From: Ferroplasma acidarmanus Fer1
GTDB taxonomy: Archaea > Thermoplasmatota > Thermoplasmata > Thermoplasmatales > Thermoplasmataceae
Direction of reading: 5' to 3'
Assembly: GCF_000152265.2 (NCBI RefSeq)
Contig: NC_021592.1
Coordinates: forward strand, 1,302,001-1,366,000
DNA length: 64,000 nt
Below the pieces are notes generated by a model, which was not told the origin of the DNA, searched no databases, and saw only the letters and a program-made list of their open reading frames with translations. The position numbers and the translations under genes are program-made. This document shows, piece by piece, positions 53,189-62,066 of the stretch; positions within the stretch are counted from its first letter, which is position 1, and every line of letters starts with the position of its first letter.

Positions 53189-54496
53189 ATGACTTTCGTA
53201 GCGAAATACAAGCATTTGTTAGAGAATGAGGAAATAAGCCGGTGGTTTGGGAACCTCAATGCTAAATCATATCTTACGGCAACTGTTTACCTCAGAGGGC
53301 TTGGCTATTATTGTGAGCTTACAGGGGCTACTCCAGATACTATTATTCAGGATGCGAAGTCCGGGAAATTGAGAAATGACTTTATGGATTTTGTCAGGAA
53401 AATGGAAAGTGAAGGAAAGGCAGGTTCATATATTTCCCGATACAAAAAGGTTTTACGTTCTTGGTTAGGATTCAACGGACTGGACTTCAAGCTTAATGTC
53501 AACATTGCCTATGAGAACAGATCTCCGAGAGTGGAAGGGGAGAGGATACCGGAAAAGTCTGAACTTGCAAAAATGCTGAGGAAAGGTTCAGGAAGGGCAA
53601 AAGTGGCAATTTCATTGTTAGCATTCAGTGGTTTGAGGCCCGAAACCCTTGGAAATGCAGAAGGCAAAGATGGTTTGAAACTATCAGACTTCCCGGAAAT
53701 GAAGATAGAAAATGGCAAAGTGGAATTTGAAAAAATTCCCACTATGGTTAATGTGAGATACACACTGAGCAAGGCAAGGCATACCTATTTTTCATTTCTG
53801 GGGCAAGAAGGAACGAAATACCTGAAAGAATACCTTGAAGTAAGGATAAGGGAAGGAGATAACCTGAAAGCAGACACTCCTCTATTCAAATTAGACTCAC
53901 AGGGACGTATTAGCCATGAATACATAAGAACGCTACTCGCAACAAGGGATATCAGAAAAGCTATCACCGAATCCGGTTTTTCATGGAGACCTTACGTTTT
54001 GAGGGCTTATTTTGCCACCGCTCTCGATAATGCTGAAAATAAGGGAATTATTTCCCATCCCTGGAGAATGTTTCTAATGGGTCATACCGGTGATATTGAG
54101 GCCCGTTATTCTACCAATAAGAGGCTTCCGCCGGATATGATTGAAGAAATGAGATCCGCATACCTGAAGTGTTCCAAGTTCTTTGAGACTGAGGAGAAGG
54201 GCATAAAAGAAGAGGACTATCAAAAAATACTAAGGGATGCTGCCATCGATACACTTACCGGTGCATTAGGCGTTACCCTGGATGAAGACCAGAAAGAGGA
54301 GCTCCGGAATCTTGACAGTGCTGAATATCAGAAAAGGCTTGGGGAAATATTCAAAACCAAGAAGGCTGACATCCTGAACAATGGGAATTCTCAAAAAGTG
54401 ATACCTTTCAAGGACGTGGAAACATACATTGAACGGGGATGGGAATATGTGAGGGACTTTCCGGGAAGCAAGGCTATAGTGAAGCTCCCCCAATAG
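53189..54496 (+). CDS. Tyrosine recombinase (integrase) of an archaeal mobile element
   Basis: 435 residues. N-terminal SAM-like DNA-binding helices (about 15-110), then the catalytic domain: R150 in AFSGLRPETLG, K195 in TLSKARHT, YVLRAYFATALDNA (R272; the usual His before it is replaced by Tyr269), H299 in LMGHTGDIEARYST and the nucleophile Y307. A C-terminal helical extension of about 110 residues is longer than in phage integrases. Like other archaeal plasmid/virus integrases it probably acts at the adjacent tRNA gene. Apparently intact, so excision may still be possible. Confidence 0.93.
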   Translation: MTFVAKYKHLLENEEISRWFGNLNAKSYLTATVYLRGLGYYCELTGATPDTIIQDAKSGKLRNDFMDFVRKMESEGKAGSYISRYKKVLRSWLGFNGLDFKLNVNIAYENRSPRVEGERIPEKSELAKMLRKGSGRAKVAISLLAFSGLRPETLGNAEGKDGLKLSDFPEMKIENGKVEFEKIPTMVNVRYTLSKARHTYFSFLGQEGTKYLKEYLEVRIREGDNLKADTPLFKLDSQGRISHEYIRTLLATRDIRKAITESGFSWRPYVLRAYFATALDNAENKGIISHPWRMFLMGHTGDIEARYSTNKRLPPDMIEEMRSAYLKCSKFFETEEKGIKEEDYQKILRDAAIDTLTGALGVTLDEDQKEELRNLDSAEYQKRLGEIFKTKKADILNNGNSQKVIPFKDVETYIERGWEYVRDFPGSKAIVKLPQ

Positions 54497-54895
54497 GCAT
54501 GTGGACAGGTAAAATCATATTAAGGGTAGAATTACACCACCCATGCCTCTTACACTGTAAAATCATTGAGATAACGGTTAATTTATTTTCAGTTTAGAAT
54601 TGTTTTTACACCCTCTTATCTTGCGATTAAAAAATAGGTTAAAATACCCCTAATTCGCTTCTAAAGTATGTTAATGGTTATTCTACTGTAAGCATACTTT
54701 CTTTTAAATTTGCCCTCATTTGCTTCATTTTTAAAACCGGAATTTTTGATTAATTATTTTGAAGTTTATTATGTTCATTATTAGTAAAAATACTACATAC
54801 AACACAGACACTCAATATCCGGCATAGATAGAAGCACAAACATTATTATCTGATGTTGATATTGTAAATAGAAAATTAAAAAAAGAGGCTTTATT
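54497..54895. other. Gene-free 399-base stretch between integrase and restriction genes
   Basis: AT-rich, without a credible ORF. Near its start AGGCATG (just after the integrase stop) and CATGCCT about 40 bases later form an inverted repeat that might end the integrase transcript. The last 60 bases are AT-rich and probably contain the promoter for the methyltransferase gene; no clear ribosome site precedes its ATG. I see no tRNA or repeat array. Confidence 0.5.
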
Positions 54896-56755
54896 ATGGA
54901 AAAAGATGAAAAATATGTGGAACTCCTTTGGTACGATAAATATAAAAAAATGAATTTAAGTAATAGGTTACCTATTGATTATCCCAACTTACCGTTTCAG
55001 GTCATAGAGACCGTTAATAAGCCTCGTCCCAAAGGCGGTTTAAACAATTCCCTTTTCCCGGAAGATAAATGGCCAGATAGATATCCAATTGATTGGAAGA
55101 ATAAGCTTATTTGGGGCGATAACAAACTGGTAATGTCATCGCTTTTAAAACAGGGTTGGGCAGGGAAAATAAATCTAATATACATTGACCCTCCATTTTA
55201 TACCGGAGCCGACTTTTCATATACCACACAGGTTAATGACGATACAGAAGTAGAGAAGGAACCATCAGTAATAGAGCAGAGAGCCTATAGAGATACTTGG
55301 AGTGGTGGTATATCTTCATATCTTAAGTATATGTATGAGAGATTATCAATAATGAGAGATCTATTAGCCGATAATGGCTCGATTTACATTCATTTGGATT
55401 GGCGTGTGAGCCATTATGTAAAAATTATATGTGACGAAATTTTTGGTATCAACTTTATGGCTGATATAGTATGGCATTATCATACTGGTGGTGTAAGCAA
55501 GCTAAATTGGGGAAGAAAACATGATACCATACTGTTTTATGTAAAGAATAAGGATTCCGACTTCACATTTAACCTAATTAAGGAGAAGCGATATTATGAA
55601 AAACCCTTTTTTAACTCCACAGAGGGATACCAAACAGATGAGAATGGAAAAATATACGTCATGGCACATCCTGATGATGTGTGGGATATCCCTGCCGTGC
55701 TAAACGTATCAAGCCAATTTATAGGATACCCCACTCAGAAACCTGAAGCACTGCTTGAGCGCGTAATAAAGGCATCAAGCAATAAAGGAGACATTGTTGC
55801 CGACTTCTTCTGCGGTTCCGGTACAACATTGGCCGTGGCAGAGAAATTAGGTAGAAGATGGATCGGTTCTGATTTGTCCAAATATGCAATTCAAGTTAGT
55901 AGGAAGAGATTGCTAGATATCCATAACTCCAAGAATTTAACTAATGAAGAAGTTAATAAATATGGAAAACCTGCAAGACCATTTGAAATACATAATATAG
56001 GAAATTACGAAATGGCGTATTGGAAGGAAAACCCAACAGACTACATCGAATTTATGATTAAATTATATAAATCCAAACGGGAAAATGGGTACAAATATAT
56101 ACATGCATCAATTGGTAACAGAGCAGTGCACATAGGTCCAATCAACGCACCCGTTTCCATGGATGAGATTGGAAATTTTGTATCTGAATGCATCTCCAGT
56201 GGATTTAACAAGGCAGATGTTCTTGGATGGGAGTGGAATTACGAAGTAAATGAACTTGCAAAAAAGGTTGCAGAAGGAGATGGTGTGGAACTTAACCTAA
56301 TTCAAATACCAAACGTAAATGAGCTAAAGTCTGCACTTGCAGATACAAAAATAGATTTAAAATTGTTAAAAATTCCAGACCAAGTGATAGAGAAAAATCT
56401 GATTCCAACAGTTAAATTTAACCCGCTTGCATATCTCGAGGTCTCTAAGAAAATAAAGGGGAAAGAAATAATTTTGAAAATTGAGGATTTTCAAATTTCA
56501 GAAACGCCTGACATTTCTGATATAATTGAAACGATAAAGGACTCAAGGCAGTTAATTGATTATTGGGCTATCGATTGGGATTATAAAAGCGATACTTTTC
56601 ATAATCAATGGCAGAGCTATAGAACTAAAAAAGATTTAAAAGTAGAGTACGAAGCCAAACATAATTACGAAAATAATGGAGAATATACAATAATGGTAAA
56701 AGTTGTTGATGTTTTTGGAAACGATACCAATAAGGTGCTGAAGGTGGAGATATGA
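54896..56755 (+). CDS. Type III restriction-modification DNA methyltransferase (Mod)
   Basis: 619 residues. The catalytic motif DPPF at 98-101 (IYIDPPFYTG) comes before the SAM-binding motif FCGSG at 305-309 (VADFFCGSGTTLAVAEKLG): beta-class order, as in type III Mod subunits. DPPF predicts an N6-adenine or N4-cytosine target; in type III systems it is N6-adenine. The region between the motifs and the C-terminal 200 residues hold target recognition. The stop overlaps the Res gene by 4 bases (ATGA). Codon use and AT content resemble the host roughly; transfer is inferred from the element context. Confidence 0.93.
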   Translation: MEKDEKYVELLWYDKYKKMNLSNRLPIDYPNLPFQVIETVNKPRPKGGLNNSLFPEDKWPDRYPIDWKNKLIWGDNKLVMSSLLKQGWAGKINLIYIDPPFYTGADFSYTTQVNDDTEVEKEPSVIEQRAYRDTWSGGISSYLKYMYERLSIMRDLLADNGSIYIHLDWRVSHYVKIICDEIFGINFMADIVWHYHTGGVSKLNWGRKHDTILFYVKNKDSDFTFNLIKEKRYYEKPFFNSTEGYQTDENGKIYVMAHPDDVWDIPAVLNVSSQFIGYPTQKPEALLERVIKASSNKGDIVADFFCGSGTTLAVAEKLGRRWIGSDLSKYAIQVSRKRLLDIHNSKNLTNEEVNKYGKPARPFEIHNIGNYEMAYWKENPTDYIEFMIKLYKSKRENGYKYIHASIGNRAVHIGPINAPVSMDEIGNFVSECISSGFNKADVLGWEWNYEVNELAKKVAEGDGVELNLIQIPNVNELKSALADTKIDLKLLKIPDQVIEKNLIPTVKFNPLAYLEVSKKIKGKEIILKIEDFQISETPDISDIIETIKDSRQLIDYWAIDWDYKSDTFHNQWQSYRTKKDLKVEYEAKHNYENNGEYTIMVKVVDVFGNDTNKVLKVEI

Positions 56756-59280
56756 ATCCAGCAGATATTTTAATACCTGAAGATAGGGATAAAAGTAAGT
56801 GTTATTTGGTTAACAAATTAAGACTGGCTATTCACCAGTGGAGAACCACGGGTTATCCAGGCACAACAAATACTACTAAGAGGCTTCTAAACTATTGGTT
56901 CAACGAAGATCATATTATCAACAACGAAAAATTTGAATTCTGGTATGCGCAAAGGGAATCTATTGAGACCTTAATCTACATCTATGAAGTTATGAAAAAG
57001 AAATCTTTCATAGATTTAGCTAGAGAATTTGGAGATGGTCCCATAAGATTTTATGATCCTGAGACAGACCTGTATCCCTTGTATGGCTTTAAAATGGCTA
57101 CTGGCTCCGGTAAAACCTATGTTATGGCTTTAACAATAATATGGCAGTATTTAAATTATCAGTTAGAAGACAGAAATAATTACACTTCTAAATTTCTTAT
57201 TATAGCAGGTGAAAAAAATATAATATATGATAGGCTGAAAAGAGATTATCAGGATGGTAAAATATTCACAGCAATCCCCTTAATTCCACCTGAATTGTAT
57301 GATTCTTTCAATCTTAAAGTTATACTTAAGGAGGACCCATTCTACACAGTACCTGATTCTGTGTTGTTCCTGACTAATATACAGCAACTTCAAGAAAAAT
57401 CTAATAGAAAAAAAGAATCTGAGAAATTTGTGGACGATGTATTAGACCTGAAAGAAGTTGACCGTACAAATATATCGCAGGAAAACAGAATACTAGAAGT
57501 CCTTGAAAAAATACCGAATATAATGATACTTAAGGATGAAGCACATCACATATACAACTATGAAAAAAAGTGGAAGAACATTTTAGTTGAACTCCATAGG
57601 CATTTAGAATCCACCTTTGGAAAAGGAATAATAACTGAATTAGACTTTTCCGCCACACCAAAATCAGAAAATGGTGCCCTTTTCCCATGGTTAATTGTTG
57701 ATTTTACACTAAAAGAAGCCATAGATATGAATATCGTTAAAAGACCGCTAAAGGGTATTGTTGATAATGCAACAGAAATCTCATCGGAAAATATAGTAGA
57801 GAGATACAAAGCCTGGATAGAAGCGGGAATAAGAAGATGGCAGGAGTATAAGAATGCTTTATCTAAGTTATCAAAGAAGCCCATAATATTTTTCCAATGC
57901 CCAAGCAATAAAGAAGCGGATGAGTTAAAGGGTTACCTTAGTTCGCTTCCCGGTTTAAAGGATAAAATTCTCCTTATACATACAGACAGTACAGGAGAGG
58001 TTGTTAAATCGGATATAGAAAATGCAAGAAAATCTGCTCAGAATATAGATAGTAATGCAAATCCATTCGAAGTGATTGTTAGCACTATGATGTTAAATGA
58101 AGGATGGGACGTCAGGAACGTCAACGTTATTGTAGGATTGAGATCCTATACTTCCGAACGGAATGTACTTCCTGAACAGGTTATTGGAAGAGGACTCAGA
58201 AAGATGTTTCCGGATCAGAATGCGGATGTAAACCAATCACTTGACGTTCTAGAGGTTATTGGCCCACCCGGATTGATGCAGATAATAGAGGAACTTGAAA
58301 AAGAGGAAAACATCAACTTTGGAAAGGTTAACGTTGATACTCCGCTAAACATAACTACAATTTATGTTGACATGGACAAAATATCCCAAGATATAGAAAT
58401 ACCCGTCTTGACTAACAGAATTATAATAAGGGAATTTCAAATTGATGAAGCCGTTATTGACAAAATTAAGGCACTATCACTACCCCTAGAAAACAAGGTA
58501 CTTAAGACAACATACAAAGCTTATGATATGATTACAAATGTAGTGGCGGTAGAAAGAGTGTGGGACCTTCCAGTCCCTAAAGATACTAAGAGCGTTATTG
58601 CTTACTATACTGATATAATACTGAAACAACTTAAACTACCAAATATGTTCTCAGACTTCTATCCATTTATAAAATCATATGTTGAGACAAAACTCTTTGA
58701 CCAGCAAGTCGATTTAAACGATCCCCGTGTATTATATCAATTAAGCACTCCCGAAATACAGCAAAAACTTGTAGATTTGTTTGTAAGCAGCTTGAAAGAC
58801 TTATCATTTACTGAAAGAGAGCCTAATATTTATGATTACATAAAGATATCCAGCACACAACCATTTACTTGGACAAAGCAGGTGTATTCTTCATCTAAGT
58901 GTATTTTTAACTATGTTACATGCGATAATGATTTAGAGGTGAATTTTTCAAAATTTTTACACTCTGCCAATGATGTAATTTCTTTCTGTAAAATTGTTCG
59001 ACAAATACATTTTTTTGTTGAATACAGAGATTCAGCTGGCGATCTTAGAGTTTACAATCCAGACTTTATAGCTATCACCAAAGATACAAATTTTGTGCTA
59101 GAAACAAAAGGAAGGGAAGATGTGGATGTCAAATTCAAAGATAAGAGAATAGTTGCATGGTGTAGAGATGCTTCCAATATTACGGGCAAATCCTGGAAAT
59201 ATGTAAGAATTAATGAAGAAGACTTTAACAAGTACCATTTCGATAATTTGAAAGATTTGATTAAAGCTTTAGTTGGTTAA
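56752..59280 (+). CDS. Type III restriction enzyme Res subunit
   Basis: 842 residues. SF2 helicase motifs: Walker A ATGSGKTYVM at 116-125, DEAH at 262-265 (ILKDEAHHIYNY), MMLNEGWDVRNVNVIVGLR (motif V), and EQVIGRGLRKMFP (motif VI). The nuclease site PD-ExK is near the C-terminus: D771 in NPDF, E784 and K786 in VLETKGRED. Together with Mod it forms the translocating and cleaving complex that cuts DNA with two inversely oriented unmethylated sites. It appears intact from start to stop. Confidence 0.93.
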   Translation: MNPADILIPEDRDKSKCYLVNKLRLAIHQWRTTGYPGTTNTTKRLLNYWFNEDHIINNEKFEFWYAQRESIETLIYIYEVMKKKSFIDLAREFGDGPIRFYDPETDLYPLYGFKMATGSGKTYVMALTIIWQYLNYQLEDRNNYTSKFLIIAGEKNIIYDRLKRDYQDGKIFTAIPLIPPELYDSFNLKVILKEDPFYTVPDSVLFLTNIQQLQEKSNRKKESEKFVDDVLDLKEVDRTNISQENRILEVLEKIPNIMILKDEAHHIYNYEKKWKNILVELHRHLESTFGKGIITELDFSATPKSENGALFPWLIVDFTLKEAIDMNIVKRPLKGIVDNATEISSENIVERYKAWIEAGIRRWQEYKNALSKLSKKPIIFFQCPSNKEADELKGYLSSLPGLKDKILLIHTDSTGEVVKSDIENARKSAQNIDSNANPFEVIVSTMMLNEGWDVRNVNVIVGLRSYTSERNVLPEQVIGRGLRKMFPDQNADVNQSLDVLEVIGPPGLMQIIEELEKEENINFGKVNVDTPLNITTIYVDMDKISQDIEIPVLTNRIIIREFQIDEAVIDKIKALSLPLENKVLKTTYKAYDMITNVVAVERVWDLPVPKDTKSVIAYYTDIILKQLKLPNMFSDFYPFIKSYVETKLFDQQVDLNDPRVLYQLSTPEIQQKLVDLFVSSLKDLSFTEREPNIYDYIKISSTQPFTWTKQVYSSSKCIFNYVTCDNDLEVNFSKFLHSANDVISFCKIVRQIHFFVEYRDSAGDLRVYNPDFIAITKDTNFVLETKGREDVDVKFKDKRIVAWCRDASNITGKSWKYVRINEEDFNKYHFDNLKDLIKALVG

Positions 59281-59332
59281 TGAGAAAATATGCACATTCG
59301 CTATAAAACCTATTATTACTTTCAGGTTATGG

Positions 59333-59628
59333 CTAATTTTGATACTTTGCTTTATTGACCTTGATTTTCACCAACGTGAGAAAAAGGCCGTCATTTGCAA
59401 CTTTGTTTATATTATTCCTTTTCTTGATTTTTATAGTTAAAGAAATTACGAATTCATACATTCTGACATAGTGTTTCTTGTATTTGACATAATTCTTTAC
59501 ATACCACTTTTCATCTACTCTTTATACGTTCTGTTGTCTTTCAATGACTCGACTATATGCTCATAGTATCTTGTGTACTTACAAAGGACACACCACTTGG
59601 AACATTTCTCTAATTGTAGCTGTATCAG
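59333..59628 (-). pseudogene. Remnant of a frameshifted Cys-rich protein gene
   Basis: In a 482-base region with no intact gene (59281-59762), the minus strand has two open pieces in different frames that read on from each other. The upstream piece includes KCSKWCVLCKYTRYYEH and ends at TAG. The downstream piece, starting just past that stop in another frame, runs about 57 codons (DEKWYVKNYVKYKKHYVRM ... VKIKVNKAKYQN) to TAG at 59333. Sequence character is continuous (Tyr/Lys-rich with a Cys cluster like a zinc finger). There is no start codon for the first piece. The parent family is unknown. Confidence 0.35.
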
Positions 59629-59762
59629 CTACCGGAATTACACAAAAATGATTTGTGATCCTAGATCTTTGATATAAACAACGAAGTCTATTATGAAAGA
59701 TTTCTTTTGAGCCTTAAATTGTTGATAGTAAAAATTAATAGTAATGGCTATCTTATTATTTT

Positions 59763-60728
59763 GTGAGTGAAAACGGATATATAACAAAAAAAGAAATAAT
59801 AGAGGAGTTACTGTATAAAGATCGGAATTTCTTCTCAAGCAATAATCCGGAATTTAACATTTTCAAGTATACTGCATTTTTTGCTGTCCTGACATTTACC
59901 TTTCAATTCATCATCGTTATAATAAATAGTTTTCGCGGTTTTGGTTATCTGGCATATTCCCACTCCCTTGTGTTTGAATTGAGCATTATCTTTATTATTG
60001 CCCTAATAGAGCTTTATTATGGGCTCACTCATGCTATGAGAAAGTCTTATCACAACGGAAAGGGTGTTTATCTGAGGTTATATAAGTGTATGAGCTGTGA
60101 TTTTACATCTTATTCTGAATTCTATTCAAACCTTCACATAGTCTCGCACCCAGACCACACATTGAAGGATAACCAGATTTTGATTAAATACGAAAATTTT
60201 AACTATAGACCATGGTTTTTGAGAATTTCAGTTATTAGTAGGCGTAATAGGATTGATAAAAACTCTGATCGTGAGTTTGCCGTTCAAGGTGAATCTGACT
60301 TGAGGAACAGCGAAGAAATAAAAGGTAGCAAATGGGATTTGGTTCGCCTCATAGGCGTTATACTGTTGATATCTATTATACCAGTTTATCTATATTGGGT
60401 ATACTCTCTATATAGGTCGCCAGAAATCGTTATAGTATCCCTAATCATTTTTGGTACTGGTTTAATGATTCGGTCTTACATACAGATTGCACTTATGAAT
60501 GAAGATATCAAAAATGTATATTTATTCAAGGTAGAACTAGTAGATCAGGAAGAAAAAGGAAATCCTTATATAATATTCAAATACGTCAAAATGGCTCCTT
60601 CGTACTGGGAATGGGTTGAAAAGAAGTCAGAAATGGAACCTATTGAGGTGCAAGATGGAGAATTATATATTGTCGACAAGATTGTCCTAAATAAATTCGC
60701 AGAGATTATTGAAGTAAGTCATGAATAA
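59763..60728 (+). CDS. Membrane protein with a C2H2 zinc finger
   Basis: 321 residues, GTG start (MSENGYITKKEIIEELL). Two helices at about 36-58 and 66-90, a cytoplasmic middle part, then two more helices at about 200-220 and 224-243, and an acidic C-terminal domain. Between the helix pairs is a textbook finger CMSCDFTSYSEFYSNLHIVSH: C-x2-C-x12-H-x3-H. Such fingers are typical of archaeal virus and plasmid proteins, but one between membrane helices is unusual. I recognise no family. It stands alone downstream of the restriction genes; a role in element defence or membrane-linked DNA handling is speculation. Confidence 0.65.
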   Translation: MSENGYITKKEIIEELLYKDRNFFSSNNPEFNIFKYTAFFAVLTFTFQFIIVIINSFRGFGYLAYSHSLVFELSIIFIIALIELYYGLTHAMRKSYHNGKGVYLRLYKCMSCDFTSYSEFYSNLHIVSHPDHTLKDNQILIKYENFNYRPWFLRISVISRRNRIDKNSDREFAVQGESDLRNSEEIKGSKWDLVRLIGVILLISIIPVYLYWVYSLYRSPEIVIVSLIIFGTGLMIRSYIQIALMNEDIKNVYLFKVELVDQEEKGNPYIIFKYVKMAPSYWEWVEKKSEMEPIEVQDGELYIVDKIVLNKFAEIIEVSHE

Positions 60729-61119
60729 TCATAAGGTCTCTCTACGCTAGCTTTTTTGAGACTTAAATGCCTTTGAATTCCCATCTTTAATAAAAGTCTA
60801 TAACAGCACACCACGCAAAGCTTCTCTCTCTATCTCCGAGGTAATCACAACATAGTTTTGACGCATGGTTATGGTTTATTATACCGGGGTAAGACCAATT
60901 AAAAATTATAAGGAAAATGCGAAATAAGGCAATTTTACAGGGATTTAATTTTATAATACGGCTTTATATAAAAGAAATAAGTGAGTTAAAATGTCTTAAA
61001 GGTAATATAACACGTGGTTTGGAAAATATTTATCGTTAAAGTTCACCCGGTCCTTCATCCCCATCATCTTCAGGGAATGTTATTCTTGCCTCTTGGGAAC
61101 TCAATTTAAAACAGCGATT
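60729..61119. other. Gene-poor 391-base stretch with a coding tail on the minus strand
   Basis: The right end (61036-61119, minus strand) continues the frame of the 127-residue gene past its TAA for 27 codons to a second stop, reading NRCFKLSSQEARITFPEDD then GDEGPGEL. It could be a separate 22-codon ORF from a TTG at 61104 or the true tail of the upstream protein. The remaining DNA is AT-rich with a possible plus-strand promoter (CGGCTTTATATAAAAG near 60959-60974) but no ORF follows it. Nothing else seen. Confidence 0.45.
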
Positions 61120-61503
61120 TTAAAAGGTATTCTTAATCTTCTGTTTTCCCAGGTGGCTAAAATCAAAACCGGTCAGTATTTCATACCGAATTTCTGATAT
61201 ATCTGAAACTATGGTTTTTTTGAGTTCTTCCCAGATATTCCGTTTCTGTTCTTCCATTTCACGGTCTAATATTTCCATATACTGGTTATCTTTTGTATTC
61301 ATGAATTTGCCCAGTTTTCCCCAGTAATTCTTATGGTATTTCAGGTATAATCCCAGTTCATGTTCTGAATATTTGTAAAGGTGGGATGGCACTGCAAAAC
61401 ATGGCACCGGTTTAGATCCTCTAACCCTTATCAATGTATAATACGATAGGTATGAGTCATCTTTCCTCTTAATTTTAAATTTTTCCAATTGATTCAGTGT
61501 CAT
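61120..61503 (-). CDS. Hypothetical element protein
   Basis: 127 residues, soluble and basic. MTLNQLEKFKIKRKDDSYLS opens, YTLIRVRGSKPVPCFAVPSHLYKYS follows as possible beta strands, and the second half is a long charged helix (EILDREMEEQKRNIWEEL) ending HLGKQKIKNTF. No family recognised. Located between the 119-residue gene and the integrated element's non-coding stretch. Sequence after its stop stays open in the same frame for 27 codons, so its C-terminus may have been shortened by a nonsense mutation. Confidence 0.55.
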   Translation of the reverse strand: MTLNQLEKFKIKRKDDSYLSYYTLIRVRGSKPVPCFAVPSHLYKYSEHELGLYLKYHKNYWGKLGKFMNTKDNQYMEILDREMEEQKRNIWEELKKTIVSDISEIRYEILTGFDFSHLGKQKIKNTF

Positions 61504-61633
61504 TCATAGCACCTTGATTTTCCGTATTGCCGCCTATCCCTATTTTTTTAAACCATTCTTGCATACACATATACCAATCTAAGCCCTGAAAACCATTAAA
61601 ATTCTGGTATTTTAATTTTTTAAAAATACGGTA

Positions 61634-61993
61634 TTAATCATTGCTCACACCCCCTATTTTACGAATAAATCTTATTCCGTATGGTTCCTGGATAGAAGAA
61701 TAGTCAAAGCCGAAACCTTTCATTATCTCTTTTAAATGGATAAAGCGCTCCAGTGAAAGTTTAGTTGGGTGGATATATAGCTGGAAATATTTCTTGTCAA
61801 ATGAGGAGCCAGTATTGCCATCCAGTATAAATTTCTCAGTAGATAATTTCCTCCTTATTGCATCGATAAGTTCTTTAGTTATCTCAGCATTGAATTTTTC
61901 TGGAAGAACATTAACGGGTTCTGCGTCTCCTCTCATTTCCTTGCTAGTAGAAAAATCACTCTGGACATCGGAAATCGCGGTTTTACCATCCAA
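61634..61993 (-). CDS. Hypothetical protein, possible +1-frame extension of the P-loop ATPase
   Basis: 119 residues if begun at the TTG at 61993 (MDGKTAISDVQSDFSTSKE), but there is no ribosome site there and the frame is open for 28 more codons upstream, to the A9 run at 62070-62078. The second half (KYFQLYIHPTKLSLERFIHL, then FGFDYSSIQEPYGIRFI) resembles a compact DNA-binding-like domain with helix and strands. It may therefore be the C-terminal domain of the neighbouring ATPase, reached by a +1 shift or split off by a mutation. No family recognised. Confidence 0.5.
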   Translation of the reverse strand: MDGKTAISDVQSDFSTSKEMRGDAEPVNVLPEKFNAEITKELIDAIRRKLSTEKFILDGNTGSSFDKKYFQLYIHPTKLSLERFIHLKEIMKGFGFDYSSIQEPYGIRFIRKIGGVSND

Positions 61994-62066
61994 TGCTGGA
62001 CGATTAGGACTATTAGGACGATTATTATGGAAGGTGCCCTCTTTTTTTTCATTATTTTCTTTCTCT

